Source: Candidatus Rifleibacteriota bacterium
GTDB lineage: Bacteria; Muiribacteriota; Ozemobacteria; Ozemobacterales; Ozemobacteraceae
DNA: 64,000 nucleotides
Assembly (NCBI GenBank): GCA_015233155.1
Contig: JADFYG010000021.1
Coordinates: 1 to 64,000 of the forward strand
Reading direction: 5' to 3'
Position 1 is the stretch's first letter; each line of letters starts with the position of its first letter. The position numbers were made by a program, and so were the translations under genes. The notes under the pieces were generated by a model that saw only the letters and a list, made by a program, of their open reading frames with translations, did not search any database and was not told where the DNA came from. Of this stretch, positions 34,176 to 43,485 are shown in pieces.

Positions 34176-35563
34176 GTATGCAGTTACGTAATAATAAATT
34201 TATCTTGTTAGCCGGAATCATTTTCTTGGGACTGTTCATATCAGTTGCTCCGGTTTATTCCGCTACCATGAAAGAATGGACATTCGCGGTTTTTTTGAAT
34301 GCCGACAACAATCTGGATCCGCGTGGCGTTGAGGATCAGATAGAGATGTCACGCGTCGGATCGAACGATTGGCTGAACATGGTCACTTTGATCGATCGTG
34401 CAAACGGGCCCGCGTCACTGAATTATATTGAAAAGAACAAAGTCACCCTGCTAAAAGATCTGGGCGAAATAGATATGGGCGACTATAAACAGTTGATCAG
34501 CTTCATGCAATTCGTTGTCGCCAACTATCCGGCGAAGAGATATATTTTAACCATCTGGAACCACGGCTCAGGTTGGAGAAACCAGGCTGGAAAGCACATT
34601 TACCGTGGAATTTCATATGATGAGACTTCCGGCAATCATATTACCACCGCCCAACTTGAAGCAGCCTTGAAGGAAATCAGGCAAATCATCGGACACAACA
34701 TTGATATTCTAAATATGGATGCCTGTCTGATGCAAATGGTCGAAGTTGCTTATGCCTGCAAGGACTCTACAGATTACATAGTTGCCTCCGAAGAAGTCGT
34801 TCCGGGGAAGGGCAACCCTTACGATGATGTTTTTGCCGCCCTTACCGCAACGGATACCACCGAGAACTTCAGCAAAAATTGGGTAAATATATTTACAGCG
34901 TCTTTCTCCAACGGCAGTCAGGGACAGGAGACCTGCACTCAATCGTGTATCAAATGTTCTGAAATAGGGCAACTGGTCGATGCAATAAATGGTTTTGCAA
35001 AAGCCACTATGAGTACGAATTTTCGCAAAGAATATCATGATGCCATTCTGCGCGTTCAAAAGTTTGCCTCCCCTGAAAACATAGATCTGATTCATTTTGT
35101 TCAGTTGATTCAGGCATCTGTTAAAGAAGTTGGAATACAAAATGCCTGCACAAAGCTTTTGGAAGCCTCTAAGAAATTCATTCTCCAAAATTCAACAAAT
35201 GGTTCTTCCGTTAAAAATGCCAATGGTCTGGCGATTTATCTGCCCTTCGATTTCACCCTGGAGAGCGCTTATAAAGAGTTGTCCTTTGCCCAGGCGACAG
35301 TTTGGGGTGACATGATATCAGATCTGTATCACAAGGCGACCTCCGCCAGTTTGATAGATGGAATCAACAGTGGTGATTTGAGACCATTACAGGCTTTCGT
35401 CGCTGACAGTCGCCAGGCTTCGCCTGAGATGATTCAGTTCGTTCTTCACGAACTCAACTACCGTCTTTACACGGAAGGCGGCTTGCCCAAAGAAATTGAA
35501 AGTGGCGTTTCTTCGTTGTCGAAAAAATTGCTTATTACGATCGAAGATATAAACAAAAAATAG
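34172..35563 (+). CDS. Secreted clostripain-family (C11) cysteine peptidase
   Basis: 463 residues with a signal peptide (~1-30, ending VYSA). The C11 core is present: FAVFLNADNNLD (~39-50), the catalytic His in ILTIWNHGSGW (~126-136) and the catalytic Cys in ILNMDACLMQMVE (~179-191), then SEEVVPGKGNPY. Clostripain-like enzymes cut after basic residues and often mature by self-cleavage. It overlaps the PilZ gene by 4 nt. Because the enzyme is exported and PilZ is cytoplasmic, any link between them must act on expression or secretion. Confidence 0.86.
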   Translation: MSMQLRNNKFILLAGIIFLGLFISVAPVYSATMKEWTFAVFLNADNNLDPRGVEDQIEMSRVGSNDWLNMVTLIDRANGPASLNYIEKNKVTLLKDLGEIDMGDYKQLISFMQFVVANYPAKRYILTIWNHGSGWRNQAGKHIYRGISYDETSGNHITTAQLEAALKEIRQIIGHNIDILNMDACLMQMVEVAYACKDSTDYIVASEEVVPGKGNPYDDVFAALTATDTTENFSKNWVNIFTASFSNGSQGQETCTQSCIKCSEIGQLVDAINGFAKATMSTNFRKEYHDAILRVQKFASPENIDLIHFVQLIQASVKEVGIQNACTKLLEASKKFILQNSTNGSSVKNANGLAIYLPFDFTLESAYKELSFAQATVWGDMISDLYHKATSASLIDGINSGDLRPLQAFVADSRQASPEMIQFVLHELNYRLYTEGGLPKEIESGVSSLSKKLLITIEDINKK

Positions 35564-35637
35564 CCGCATTAATCATGTGAAAATCAGGTCCGGTGAGAAT
35601 ATGAACACTCTATTGTGGAACATAATTCGCTGACGAA

Positions 35638-36771
35638 ATGGCATCATTTTCCTGGCATGATGGCGAAGACAAAGTCAAAATTCTTTCAGTTTCCGGGGAA
35701 ATTGAGGAGTCTGACTATGATCTGAGAGCGGCTGTTTCCGGATTGACACAGTTACACTCTTCCATTATTGATTTGTCCGGCGTTACGGCCGCAAAAGGTT
35801 TCTTTTTCGAAATGCTCCAGGAAGCCGCATCCATGACCCGACTGAAGGTCGTAACCCAGGTTCCGGAAGTTTCCGAGATCTGTCTCCAGTTTGCTATCGT
35901 TCCGTTTCCCACAGTTCGAAGCGCGGAATTATCACACAGAGGCGATGAAACTGTCGCGCAGCTCCTGACCAGCTTGCGCGATGTTCCATCTTTGACCAAA
36001 GATGCTCAGGCACTTGTCGATTATACGACAAGTAAAGATGCGGATTTCGAAGGAGTCGAAAAACTGCTCACCAGCCAACCCGCCATTGTCAGTCAGATCA
36101 TGCGGATTGCGAATTCAGCATATTATTATCGGCGGCAATCGGTAGATACTCTTCCATTGGCTCTTTCTACCATTGGCATGTCATATCTGACGCGAATATT
36201 CCAGTTCAACCTTTTCAATGGGTTCGTGTCGTTATTCAAGCCCCAGCATGATTTCTTTAATGGTTGCATTCTGTGCGCGGAACTATCAGTGTTTATTGCG
36301 CGAGCGGTTGGTTTTGATGCCGTCGATATTTCTAAAGTATGGATTGGGGGCCTGCTTCATGACCTGGGGGAAATGGGAATGGCATTTTATTTTCCGGAAA
36401 AATACGTCGCCTCCAAACACTTTGCTCAGACTAGTCCGGCGCCACAAACGATGGCTGAATTCATATATTTCGGGATTAACCACCAGACTCTCGGGCAGCT
36501 GATGGCGGTACGCTGGAATTTTCCGCAATATCTGGTTGAAATAATCGGCAACCATCATAAGAATGATCTTATGAAGAAGAATCTCGTAATTCCCATTTTG
36601 TGCGCCGATGCATATATTACATCAAGAAAAGGTGGGATCGGGCCTTCCTGGGACTTAATGATAAAGAATATTTTCAAACTTTACAATTGCAAAATCCCCT
36701 GGGAAAAACCTCAGACGGAATTCGAAACTATTATCAGCATGAAACCTTTGCCTCTGATAAATGGGAACTGA
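35638..36771 (+). CDS. HDOD-domain signalling protein
   Basis: 377 residues. Residues ~1-105 look STAS-like (SSIIDLSGVTAAKGFFFEML). Residues ~120-330 are an HDOD domain: DVPSLTKDAQALVDY, IVSQIMRIANSAYYYRR, LALSTIGMSYLTR, GGLLHDLGEMGMAF and INHQTLGQLMAVRWNFP. HDOD domains lack phosphodiesterase activity but are used in bacterial signalling, often with chemotaxis or c-di-GMP systems. The HD-type residues in LLHDLGE are partly kept. Stands alone between the protease and a coiled-coil protein. Confidence 0.83.
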   Translation: MASFSWHDGEDKVKILSVSGEIEESDYDLRAAVSGLTQLHSSIIDLSGVTAAKGFFFEMLQEAASMTRLKVVTQVPEVSEICLQFAIVPFPTVRSAELSHRGDETVAQLLTSLRDVPSLTKDAQALVDYTTSKDADFEGVEKLLTSQPAIVSQIMRIANSAYYYRRQSVDTLPLALSTIGMSYLTRIFQFNLFNGFVSLFKPQHDFFNGCILCAELSVFIARAVGFDAVDISKVWIGGLLHDLGEMGMAFYFPEKYVASKHFAQTSPAPQTMAEFIYFGINHQTLGQLMAVRWNFPQYLVEIIGNHHKNDLMKKNLVIPILCADAYITSRKGGIGPSWDLMIKNIFKLYNCKIPWEKPQTEFETIISMKPLPLINGN

Positions 36772-36814
36772 AATCCGGATTTATTTATGAAAAACTGCCA
36801 TAAAGAGGATCAGC

Positions 36815-37564
36815 GTGAATCGCGATACCCGTAAAACCTGTTCTTTTTGTGCGTTCTGTTTTTTATTGAGCATCGCGACAGGATTTGCCACACTCATCAT
36901 ACTTTCAAAAATGACGTTTTCCCTTATTATTTTCTTTGTCCAGGCGAGTTTCAATCTTGTCCGGGATTTGATTCTCGCTCTGGTGATCGCACTGGGCGAG
37001 TTGCCGGGCTGGGTCGCTTGGCCCGTTGTCATACTTTTGTTTTTCGGACTTTCGTGGTTCATTCGAAAAAACCTTGAAAACCGTAAATGGCGTGGACTGG
37101 AGCAAATCAGGGAGGAGTATGAACCATTGGTTCGGCTTCTCCGCAGAAGAGGGCTGAAGACGTATCTCATCCAGATCGAAAAAATCCGGGAGAAGATTTT
37201 TTTTGAGCGGCAAAAAATAGACGGACTCGTATTATTGCTGGACGATGAACTTCCCAAAATCGAATCACGTATGACGGAAATCTCGAATCAACTCGGACAG
37301 GCAAGCGAAGAAAATGAAAAAGTCGAGATGCGTGTTCTCCTCCGACAACTCATGGAAAACAGCGCCCGTCTCAGGAATCGCAAATCAGATCTGGCGCGAT
37401 TCGAAAAATCTAAAATTCAACTGGCCTCTCATTTGAACTGTCTCCGGATGAAACTCATTGAAACGCCTTCTGAAGAATCATCTCTGGAAGAGAGCATCAA
37501 GACGATCAATTCTATTTCTTTACTGGAAAACATGTTCAGGAATGATGACTCAACGGGCCAGTGA
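36815..37564 (+). CDS. Hypothetical membrane protein with coiled coil
   Basis: 249 residues, GTG start with an AAGAGGA site. Two or three TM helices at ~12-32, ~35-60 and ~68-86, then a basic segment and a long charged coiled coil (~110-220, e.g. EISNQLGQASEENEKVEMRV). No family recognised. Its stop is one base from the end of the convergent dynamin-like gene; both proteins may act on membrane, but they are on opposite strands. Confidence 0.6.
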   Translation: MNRDTRKTCSFCAFCFLLSIATGFATLIILSKMTFSLIIFFVQASFNLVRDLILALVIALGELPGWVAWPVVILLFFGLSWFIRKNLENRKWRGLEQIREEYEPLVRLLRRRGLKTYLIQIEKIREKIFFERQKIDGLVLLLDDELPKIESRMTEISNQLGQASEENEKVEMRVLLRQLMENSARLRNRKSDLARFEKSKIQLASHLNCLRMKLIETPSEESSLEESIKTINSISLLENMFRNDDSTGQ

Positions 37565-37565
37565 A

Positions 37566-39344
37566 TTACTGGTGCCCTGTGCGGCTTAACAGTTCCCGGG
37601 CTTTTCGGCGCAATTCAGCGAGTTTCGTCTTTTCGCATTCAAGAGATGTTTTGCGTAGTTCGATATCGAAGGCAGCGGAAGGGTGGGCAGCACGTTCGGT
37701 CAGATCCCGGAGTAGTGTGAATACTCTCTCAAATGGCGCGGCGAGGGCACGCTGATACCCGGATGCGAAATCTCCCCGCTTTTTCAGGAATTCATCTCGA
37801 ACCCGCACGGAATTTTCCCGCAAACGTTCAGACAAAAGATTCGTTATGGATTTGGCGCTTCCGGGGCCGAGGCGGCCGATAAAGCCTGCCGCAAGAGCAA
37901 GCGCCGCCAGCGGAAGATTTCCCTGAAACAAAAACACAAGGGATGCAGTACGCCCGAATCCTGACAATAACGTTCTTCCCTGAAGTCCCTTCACTGAGTG
38001 GGATTGCGTGGGCATTTCAATTGTCACTGCCGCAGGCGTTGCACAGTCGGAACCAGTGTCAATGTTTCCGTCGAGACCTTCGACTAGATGTCCAAGTTCT
38101 ACTCCGACTTCTTTAGCGAGTATGGTCGCCCGTTCGTGTAACTTTTCAACTAGTGTTGCTCCGAATAATTGCTGCCGCTGGGACAACAACATTTCAAGTT
38201 CAGACTGCTTACGAATGTCATCGAGCCCGGAGTCCAGAATTCCCTCTACAGCGGCGTCGAGACCATCAGCCGATGGCAGTGGTGTCTGTGCGGCCAATTC
38301 ATGTATACATGCCTCGATTTTTTCCCGAAACTTTGTGAGCAGTTTTTCAGCTTCCAGGCGTCGTCGGTCTCCATCGGCGGCAGTGACACGAGCCTGATCG
38401 GTAAGGCGTTCGGCGTTACGATTCAAGAAATCCGCAGACCAGGCCAGGCCGCGCCCAATATCATCAAATAATCCGGTTATGCGGCTAAGGGGCACGTCGA
38501 ATAAGGCTTCCCGACGGGACTCTATTAGATCGCGTTCGAGGGCTTCGAGTAGGGCGGGAACGCCGGAACGAACGACTGCCGCCTGATCACCTGCTTCCTG
38601 ACCGCGCCTGGCTTCCCTTGCGGACAATGGGAAAAGACGCACTTCGGGAACGAGTTTCTTCAGATGTCGCTCGCAATAGGCTATTGCTTCGCGACGCTCC
38701 TCGTCAGTTGCAAGACGGTCGATTCCGTTCACTACAAACCAGACTTTTCGAATATTTCGTGCCAGAACTTCATCCGTCAAAAATCTGGCTTCGGAATCAG
38801 AAAGTGGCTGTCCGGCGTTCAACACAAAAATTACGCCGTCAGAACGAGGTATGAACTCTTCAGTAACGCGGCGGCGAAAGGCATCGGTGTCGTTCACTCC
38901 CGGCGTATCGATTATTATGACCCCGTCACGCAGCAGCGGCAGGGGATATTCTATCTCGACACGATCGATCGTCGCGATCTGCGTATTTTTTCTGGTGACA
39001 ATGTTTTTAAGTTCTTCGGGCGGACATTCAATTACCGTTCCGTCGCGATATCGCACGACTATGCGCGGCGTTTCTCCGTAGCCGATTACACACAGTGCAG
39101 CAGTGCAGATCGTCGCCGCTTTCGGCAAAATATCGGCGCCCAGAAAGGAGTTGATCAGGGAGGATTTGCCGCGTTTTATTTCTCCGAGACACGCGAGATA
39201 AAAACGCTCCTCACGTATGCGTGTTTCAAGCTCATTGAAACCCTGAGTGAGAGCAACGAAACCTGCTTCAGAAGACAGTTCCCGCCCGTCGACTATCAGG
39301 GCGATAAACGCCTCCTGAAATGCCCGATACTCCGAAAGATTCAC
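37566..39344 (-). CDS. Dynamin-family GTPase
   Basis: 592 residues from GTG 39344. G-domain motifs: P-loop GEIKRGKSSLIN (~54-65), switch I threonine in TICTAALCVI (~78-87), G3 DTPGVND (~145-151) and an NGID-type G4 in WFVVNGIDRL (~202-211). Helical stalk regions (~270-440) follow, then a hydrophobic paddle-like segment (~480-510: SLVFLFQGNLPLAALALAAG) and a C-terminal helical part. Bacterial dynamin-like proteins bind and remodel membranes under stress. This one is single rather than in the usual tandem pair. Confidence 0.85.
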   Translation of the reverse strand: MNLSEYRAFQEAFIALIVDGRELSSEAGFVALTQGFNELETRIREERFYLACLGEIKRGKSSLINSFLGADILPKAATICTAALCVIGYGETPRIVVRYRDGTVIECPPEELKNIVTRKNTQIATIDRVEIEYPLPLLRDGVIIIDTPGVNDTDAFRRRVTEEFIPRSDGVIFVLNAGQPLSDSEARFLTDEVLARNIRKVWFVVNGIDRLATDEERREAIAYCERHLKKLVPEVRLFPLSAREARRGQEAGDQAAVVRSGVPALLEALERDLIESRREALFDVPLSRITGLFDDIGRGLAWSADFLNRNAERLTDQARVTAADGDRRRLEAEKLLTKFREKIEACIHELAAQTPLPSADGLDAAVEGILDSGLDDIRKQSELEMLLSQRQQLFGATLVEKLHERATILAKEVGVELGHLVEGLDGNIDTGSDCATPAAVTIEMPTQSHSVKGLQGRTLLSGFGRTASLVFLFQGNLPLAALALAAGFIGRLGPGSAKSITNLLSERLRENSVRVRDEFLKKRGDFASGYQRALAAPFERVFTLLRDLTERAAHPSAAFDIELRKTSLECEKTKLAELRRKARELLSRTGHQ

Positions 39345-39489
39345 GACTATCCCTCAATTACAGGCTTGAAAGTGAATTAACATGGCAAAAAACATTAATA
39401 ATTCTATTCATCTATACATCTTCTTCATTGAGTCAGCAGCAATCATACAGGTGATAATCCGGTGAGTCAATCACTGCTCATCTGTGTCC

Positions 39490-39653
39490 CAGGGTCATTT
39501 AATTCTCACAGGGTAGGATGCGATCGCCGGGCGCGCCGACTCCTATTATCTGCAGATTATCTCGGCTGGCCCGGCGGTCCAGCCCTACCAGTCGTGAGTT
39601 CTGGCAATTTAAGCCATTCTCCGGAGGAGAATTAAATGACCATGATCTGTGTT
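39490..39653. mobile_element. 155-bp family A element, tandem copy 1, plus 9-bp flank
   Basis: Left end CAGGGTCATTTAATTCTC (39490-39507), right end GAGAATTAAATGACCATG (39627-39644), then ATCTGTGTT (39645-39653). ATCTGTGTC also precedes the element (39480-39488), which looks like the original target duplication with a one-base slip. Confidence 0.85.
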
Positions 39654-39817
39654 CAGGGTCATTTAATTCTCACAGGGTAGGATGCGATCGCCGGGCGCGC
39701 CGACTCCTATTATCTGCAGATTATCTCGGCTGGCCCGGCGGTCCAGCCCTACCAGTCGTGAGTTCTGGCAATTTAAGCCATTCTCCGGAGGAGAATTAAA
39801 TGACCATGATCTGTGTT
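39654..39817. mobile_element. 155-bp family A element, tandem copy 2, plus 9-bp flank
   Basis: Apparently an exact repeat of the 164-bp unit of copy 1 (element 39654-39808 and ATCTGTGTT at 39809-39817). The identity of both element and flank points to tandem duplication rather than a second insertion. Confidence 0.85.
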
Positions 39818-39900
39818 CAGGGTCATTTAGTTTTCGCAGGGTGGGGCGCGACTACCGGGCGAGCCGAGTCCTATATCTGCAGATTATCTCGCCTGGCGTA
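39818..39900. mobile_element. Degenerate, truncated third copy of the family A element
   Basis: Starts CAGGGTCATTTAGTTTTCGC and continues through a mutated hairpin arm (GGGGCGCGACTACCGGGCGA) to about CTCGCCTGGCG, then the similarity stops. The remaining ~235 bp up to the next gene show no recognisable feature apart from its GACAGGAGGCAG ribosome site. Confidence 0.7.
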
Positions 39901-40135
39901 AAGAGTCGTAAATATTTAGTCCTCTTTGGTCGCCATGTTGACCAACTACCGGATTGCGCTGTTATATGCAGGCTAAATTTTGTGAAACAATGCGAAAATG
40001 AGTGATTCGGGTTAAAAAAGAGAGAAAGCGTCCGGAATCGGACATATGATAAAAAATGAAAGAAGTCGATGACTTATCTGGATACGGGAATTTAATAAGA
40101 TTTTAAAAGATGATTTTCCCGACAGGAGGCAGACC

Positions 40136-40915
40136 ATGACTATCAGTGGAATCTCAAATTCAGATGTAAGCAAGTTGAGAGATCAGTTTCAGCAGTTCAG
40201 ATCCGGCAAGGCAAATCTCCAGAAAACCGACCTGTCCGAAATTCAAAAAATGTTATCAGCGGGGGGCGCATCAGGTTCCAAAGCCAGCACGGGAATCGAT
40301 AATCTTCTCACTTCGTTCGATGACATCGACAAGAACAAGGATGGGATCAGTTTTCAGGAATTGACCGACTTTGCCAAATCGAAGGGACTCTCACTCCCGG
40401 GGAACGAAGCGAAGACTCAGGGAAAAGGCGGGCATCACGGCGGAATGCATCGCCTGGGGAAAGGTGAGTTCCGACCCGTCATTCCCGGAGAGGTTCAGCC
40501 GGATGCGCAGAGTGATAAGAGCGTGCCACAATCTCTTTCGAAGGATGATCTTGTCGCCATGAAGGACAAGATCGAAAAAAACGGTCAGAAGACGCTTTCC
40601 GGGCTTACTGATTTGATCAATTCATTCGATGTCGCCGACACGAACAAGGATGGGCAGATCAGTCAGCAGGAGCTGCAGAATTATGTCAAGACGAAGGAAT
40701 CTTCGTTGACAACAGACGTTTCCAAAGCTGCCGGACAATCATCCGGATTGAGTTCCAGTTTTGATCTTTTTGCGATGCTGAACATGGGTTCCGCAGGCTC
40801 CGGTGATCAGATGGCGAAAAAACAAGGTCAAAACAGTGCACTTCTTCAGAAGATGATCAAAAGTTACGGATTGAGCAGTTTGTCCAGCTTGGGAAGTATG
40901 AAAGTAACAGCGTAG
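40136..40915 (+). CDS. EF-hand calcium-binding protein
   Basis: 259 residues with an excellent AGGAGGCAG site. Two canonical EF-hand loops: DIDKNKDGISFQE (~62-74) and DTNKDGQISQQE (~179-190), with Asp/Asn/Gly/Glu at the calcium-coordinating places. Between them is a Gly/His-rich stretch (GKGGHHGGMH). No signal peptide, so it is cytoplasmic or exported by a non-Sec route. The N-terminal MTISGIS and Ser/Gly-rich composition resemble EF-hand proteins of proteobacteria of unknown role. Confidence 0.82.
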   Translation: MTISGISNSDVSKLRDQFQQFRSGKANLQKTDLSEIQKMLSAGGASGSKASTGIDNLLTSFDDIDKNKDGISFQELTDFAKSKGLSLPGNEAKTQGKGGHHGGMHRLGKGEFRPVIPGEVQPDAQSDKSVPQSLSKDDLVAMKDKIEKNGQKTLSGLTDLINSFDVADTNKDGQISQQELQNYVKTKESSLTTDVSKAAGQSSGLSSSFDLFAMLNMGSAGSGDQMAKKQGQNSALLQKMIKSYGLSSLSSLGSMKVTA

Positions 40916-40952
40916 TGGGGGAAGCCCCCATACGCTCTTCCTCCGGAACCGC

Positions 40953-41019
40953 TTGTCATCTCGAACGAATGTGAGAGATCTCTTAAATACAAGATTTCTC
41001 GCTTCGGTCGAAATGACAA
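40953..41019. repeat. Palindromic TCGAACGAA...TTCGGTCGA repeat
   Basis: TTGTCATCTCGAACGAATGT and AAGATTTCTCGCTTCGGTCG plus AAATGACAA form imperfect inverted arms. The left arm recurs at 18947-18976. Repeats of this type are common in intergenic DNA of many bacteria. Confidence 0.65.
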
Positions 41020-41073
41020 ACGTAGAAGTTTTCGGGAAATCTGGCGGTGGTCTGAATTAACTTTTTTTCATCC

Positions 41074-42510
41074 TCATACCAATGCTGCCAGTTTCCCGGT
41101 GGCTTCCAGTAACGCGCGAGACTGCTTATGCATTTCTACGGTTTCAGCGGCAGTTTCTTCGGCGCTTGCGGCATTATGCTGTGTAACAGCATCCATTTCA
41201 CTGACAGCAACATCAATTTGATGAATTCCTTCCGTCTGTTGTTTGGACGCTGTAGAAATTTCCGTGACGAGACCACCGCTCTTAATAACAATCGAACTTA
41301 CTTCAGAAAAGTTTTTGTTTGTTATTTGAGCCATTTCTGCGCCTTCCCTGATTTTCATATTCGTACCCTCAATTAACTCAGATGTTTCTTTCGCAGCGGC
41401 AGCGGCTCTAAGCGCCAGATTCCGAACTTCATCGGCGACAACGGCAAAACCCGCACCGGCCTGACCGGCGCGAGCTGCTTCAACAGCGGCATTGAGAGCA
41501 AGCAGATTGGTCTGAAACGCAATCTCGTCGATCGTTTTAATAATTTTCGATGTTTTCTCACTGGATTGAGAGATTTGCAACATCGATCCATTGAGGGATG
41601 CCATGGATTTATCCGTCTGATTGAGAATATTTTTTGCATCCGTCATCAGTGTTGCAGCTTGCAATGAGTTATCTGCATTGGTTTTTGTCATAGCGGAAAG
41701 CTCTTTTAAGGATGCCGATGTTTCTTCTATTGCGGCAGCCTGTCTGGACGCACCATCCGCCAGAGATTGGCTGGCGGATGACACATTATTGGATGCATCG
41801 GAAATACGGGCGGCCACTCCCGTTAAACCATTCGTGGCTTCCTGGAGGCCCCTGGAAATAGAGCCCAGGATGATCCATGCCCCTAAAATACTCAGGAATA
41901 AACTGATCACACCCATATAATTATTGAATCTCTCCATGTCATGGATAGAATTATCAATGGCTTCGAGGCTTGTCGCTCCCTGCAATCCCTGTTGATGAAT
42001 CAGAGGATCGAATGCTTTCTGAAGAGCATCGGCGGCCTGATCGAAGCTTGTCATCAGCTTATTTCCCCCTTGGGTGCCATCCTTTTCATATGCTTCGGCC
42101 CTGGTTTTTCCCGCTGAATTATTCTCCTCTGCTGCTCGCCTGATGTCGCGTAACAGTTGCAGATTTTTTTCGTCCTTTTGAGATGAATAGAATTCCTGAA
42201 ATTTGTTAAGGCCTGCAAGAAATTCGACATGATTTTTTTCCGCCTCGGTAAAACCATCGTTCAGGCCGTCCAGTCCGCGAGTAGCGGAAATATCTGAAAG
42301 AGACTGTTGTATTTCAACTATATTCCGTTTCATTTCCTGCGCAAGTATTGCAAACGCGAAACTCTGCGCGCTGATTTTTTGTGCAGCTACTGTATTGTCT
42401 TGTACACTTCGTACGGAAAAATAGGACCCGACGATAATCGCAACGATAAAAAAAGATGGGATTGCAATAAGGATGAGACATCTTGACGACACCTTCATAT
42501 TATCAAACAT
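41074..42510 (-). CDS. Methyl-accepting chemotaxis protein
   Basis: About 478 residues from ATG 42510, which follows GGAGGGAGGA; the frame starts 9 codons earlier without a site. TM1 (~8-32), a helical periplasmic sensor (~35-190), TM2 (~193-213), then a long cytoplasmic coiled coil. The hairpin tip [21 protein letters not shown] is the conserved MCP signalling motif that contacts CheA/CheW. The extreme C-terminus has no pentapeptide for CheR/CheB docking. The CheR-TPR protein at 2020 could methylate it. Single gene; no che operon nearby. Confidence 0.92.
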   Translation of the reverse strand: MFDNMKVSSRCLILIAIPSFFIVAIIVGSYFSVRSVQDNTVAAQKISAQSFAFAILAQEMKRNIVEIQQSLSDISATRGLDGLNDGFTEAEKNHVEFLAGLNKFQEFYSSQKDEKNLQLLRDIRRAAEENNSAGKTRAEAYEKDGTQGGNKLMTSFDQAADALQKAFDPLIHQQGLQGATSLEAIDNSIHDMERFNNYMGVISLFLSILGAWIILGSISRGLQEATNGLTGVAARISDASNNVSSASQSLADGASRQAAAIEETSASLKELSAMTKTNADNSLQAATLMTDAKNILNQTDKSMASLNGSMLQISQSSEKTSKIIKTIDEIAFQTNLLALNAAVEAARAGQAGAGFAVVADEVRNLALRAAAAAKETSELIEGTNMKIREGAEMAQITNKNFSEVSSIVIKSGGLVTEISTASKQQTEGIHQIDVAVSEMDAVTQHNAASAEETAAETVEMHKQSRALLEATGKLAALV

Positions 42511-42638
42511 AAACTGATCCTCCCTCCAAATACTCAACTAATATACTTATAAACTGAACATATCTTTATAGGGCAACCGAGTCAAAATATTATATCAGAA
42601 ATACTTGTTACATGGTTCCTGTATATGGTTTCTGTATA

Positions 42639-42668
42639 TTGCCCGTAAAGCTTGGTTTCGGTTACAAT
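42639..42668 (+). promoter_or_regulatory. Probable promoter of the cyclophilin gene
   Basis: TTGCCC (42639-42644), 18-bp spacer, TACAAT (42663-42668), 38 bp upstream of the ATG. Confidence 0.55.
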
Positions 42669-42706
42669 GAACCACGTGTTCAATCTACACTATCTGGAGG
42701 AACTTC

Positions 42707-43243
42707 ATGTTGCTTCTCGTTCTGAGTTGTTGTGTGATATTGTTGTCGCAGGCTGCTGCTGCACAGGCTCTTAAGGGAATAAAGCTTGAAAAGCCGGATA
42801 ACCCCGTTGTAAAACTTACCACAGAGGCCGGGGAACTCGTTATTGAACTATTCCCGGATGTTGCTCCAAAGCACGTGGAAAGTTTTCTGACTCTTTCTGC
42901 AAAAGGGTTCTATAATGGTTTGATCTTCCATCGGGTTGTTCCAGGATTTGTCATTCAGGGTGGCGATCCCAGTGGCAATGGCACTGGAGGCCCGGGCTAT
43001 AATCTTCCGGCGGAATTCAATGCCAGAAAGCATGTGAAGGGTACTTTGGCAGCGGCGCGTTCCATGGAAAAGAACTCGGCCGGAAGTCAGTTTTACGTCT
43101 GCCTTGATGCCATTCCCCATCTCGATAACAACTATACAGTTTTCGGACAAGTCATCAAGGGCATCGATATTCCCGAAAAAGTGAAGCAGGGCGACAAGAT
43201 GACAATTGAAATTCTGCAAAATGCCCCGGCCAAAAAATCCTAA
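42707..43243 (+). CDS. Exported cyclophilin-type peptidyl-prolyl isomerase
   Basis: 178 residues with a TGGAGG site. A short signal peptide (~1-20, ending AAAQA) precedes the cyclophilin fold: FHRVVPGFVIQGGDP (~74-88, with catalytic Arg), NSAGSQFYV (~125-133) and YTVFGQVIKG. It speeds proline isomerisation of proteins in the periplasm. Shorter loops, as in bacterial PpiA/PpiB types. The gene name is not certain because PpiA and PpiB are not separable here. Confidence 0.9.
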   Translation: MLLLVLSCCVILLSQAAAAQALKGIKLEKPDNPVVKLTTEAGELVIELFPDVAPKHVESFLTLSAKGFYNGLIFHRVVPGFVIQGGDPSGNGTGGPGYNLPAEFNARKHVKGTLAAARSMEKNSAGSQFYVCLDAIPHLDNNYTVFGQVIKGIDIPEKVKQGDKMTIEILQNAPAKKS

Positions 43244-43250
43244 GGCGGCA

Positions 43251-43417
43251 GTAATTCTCCATTTGGTTGTCTACGAGAAGATTGAGGATTCTTAAATTGC
43301 CGGGTCGTGTAGGGGAGGGTTTCAAACCCTCCCGTAATTATTGATCGAAAGAGGTGTTTCAATATCTTTCAACGACCCCCACCGGAGATCCTCTCCGGCG
43401 CCCAAATGGAGAATTAC
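43251..43417. mobile_element. 167-bp palindromic element, family C
   Basis: Inverted ends GTAATTCTCCATTTGG (43251-43266) and CCAAATGGAGAATTAC (43402-43417) are perfect over 16 bp. A central palindrome GGGAGGGTTT-C-AAACCCTCCC (43313-43333) parallels that of family B. The right end also occurs at 19006-19019. No ORF. Confidence 0.75.
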
Positions 43418-43485
43418 CGGGCATTCATGTAGAAGGTCGCTTTCGCCGATAGATAGAGAGTATCGCTATCGCCCGGAGGCACAAA

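Noticed and set aside
39490-39900. CRISPR array suggested by tandem repeats
   Set aside because: The units are 164 bp, apparently identical throughout with no variable spacers, and have terminal inverted repeats; this is a tandem mobile element, not CRISPR.
40916-40932. GGGGGAAGCCCCC hairpin after the EF-hand gene as terminator
   Set aside because: Short stem with no T-run; not strong enough to call.
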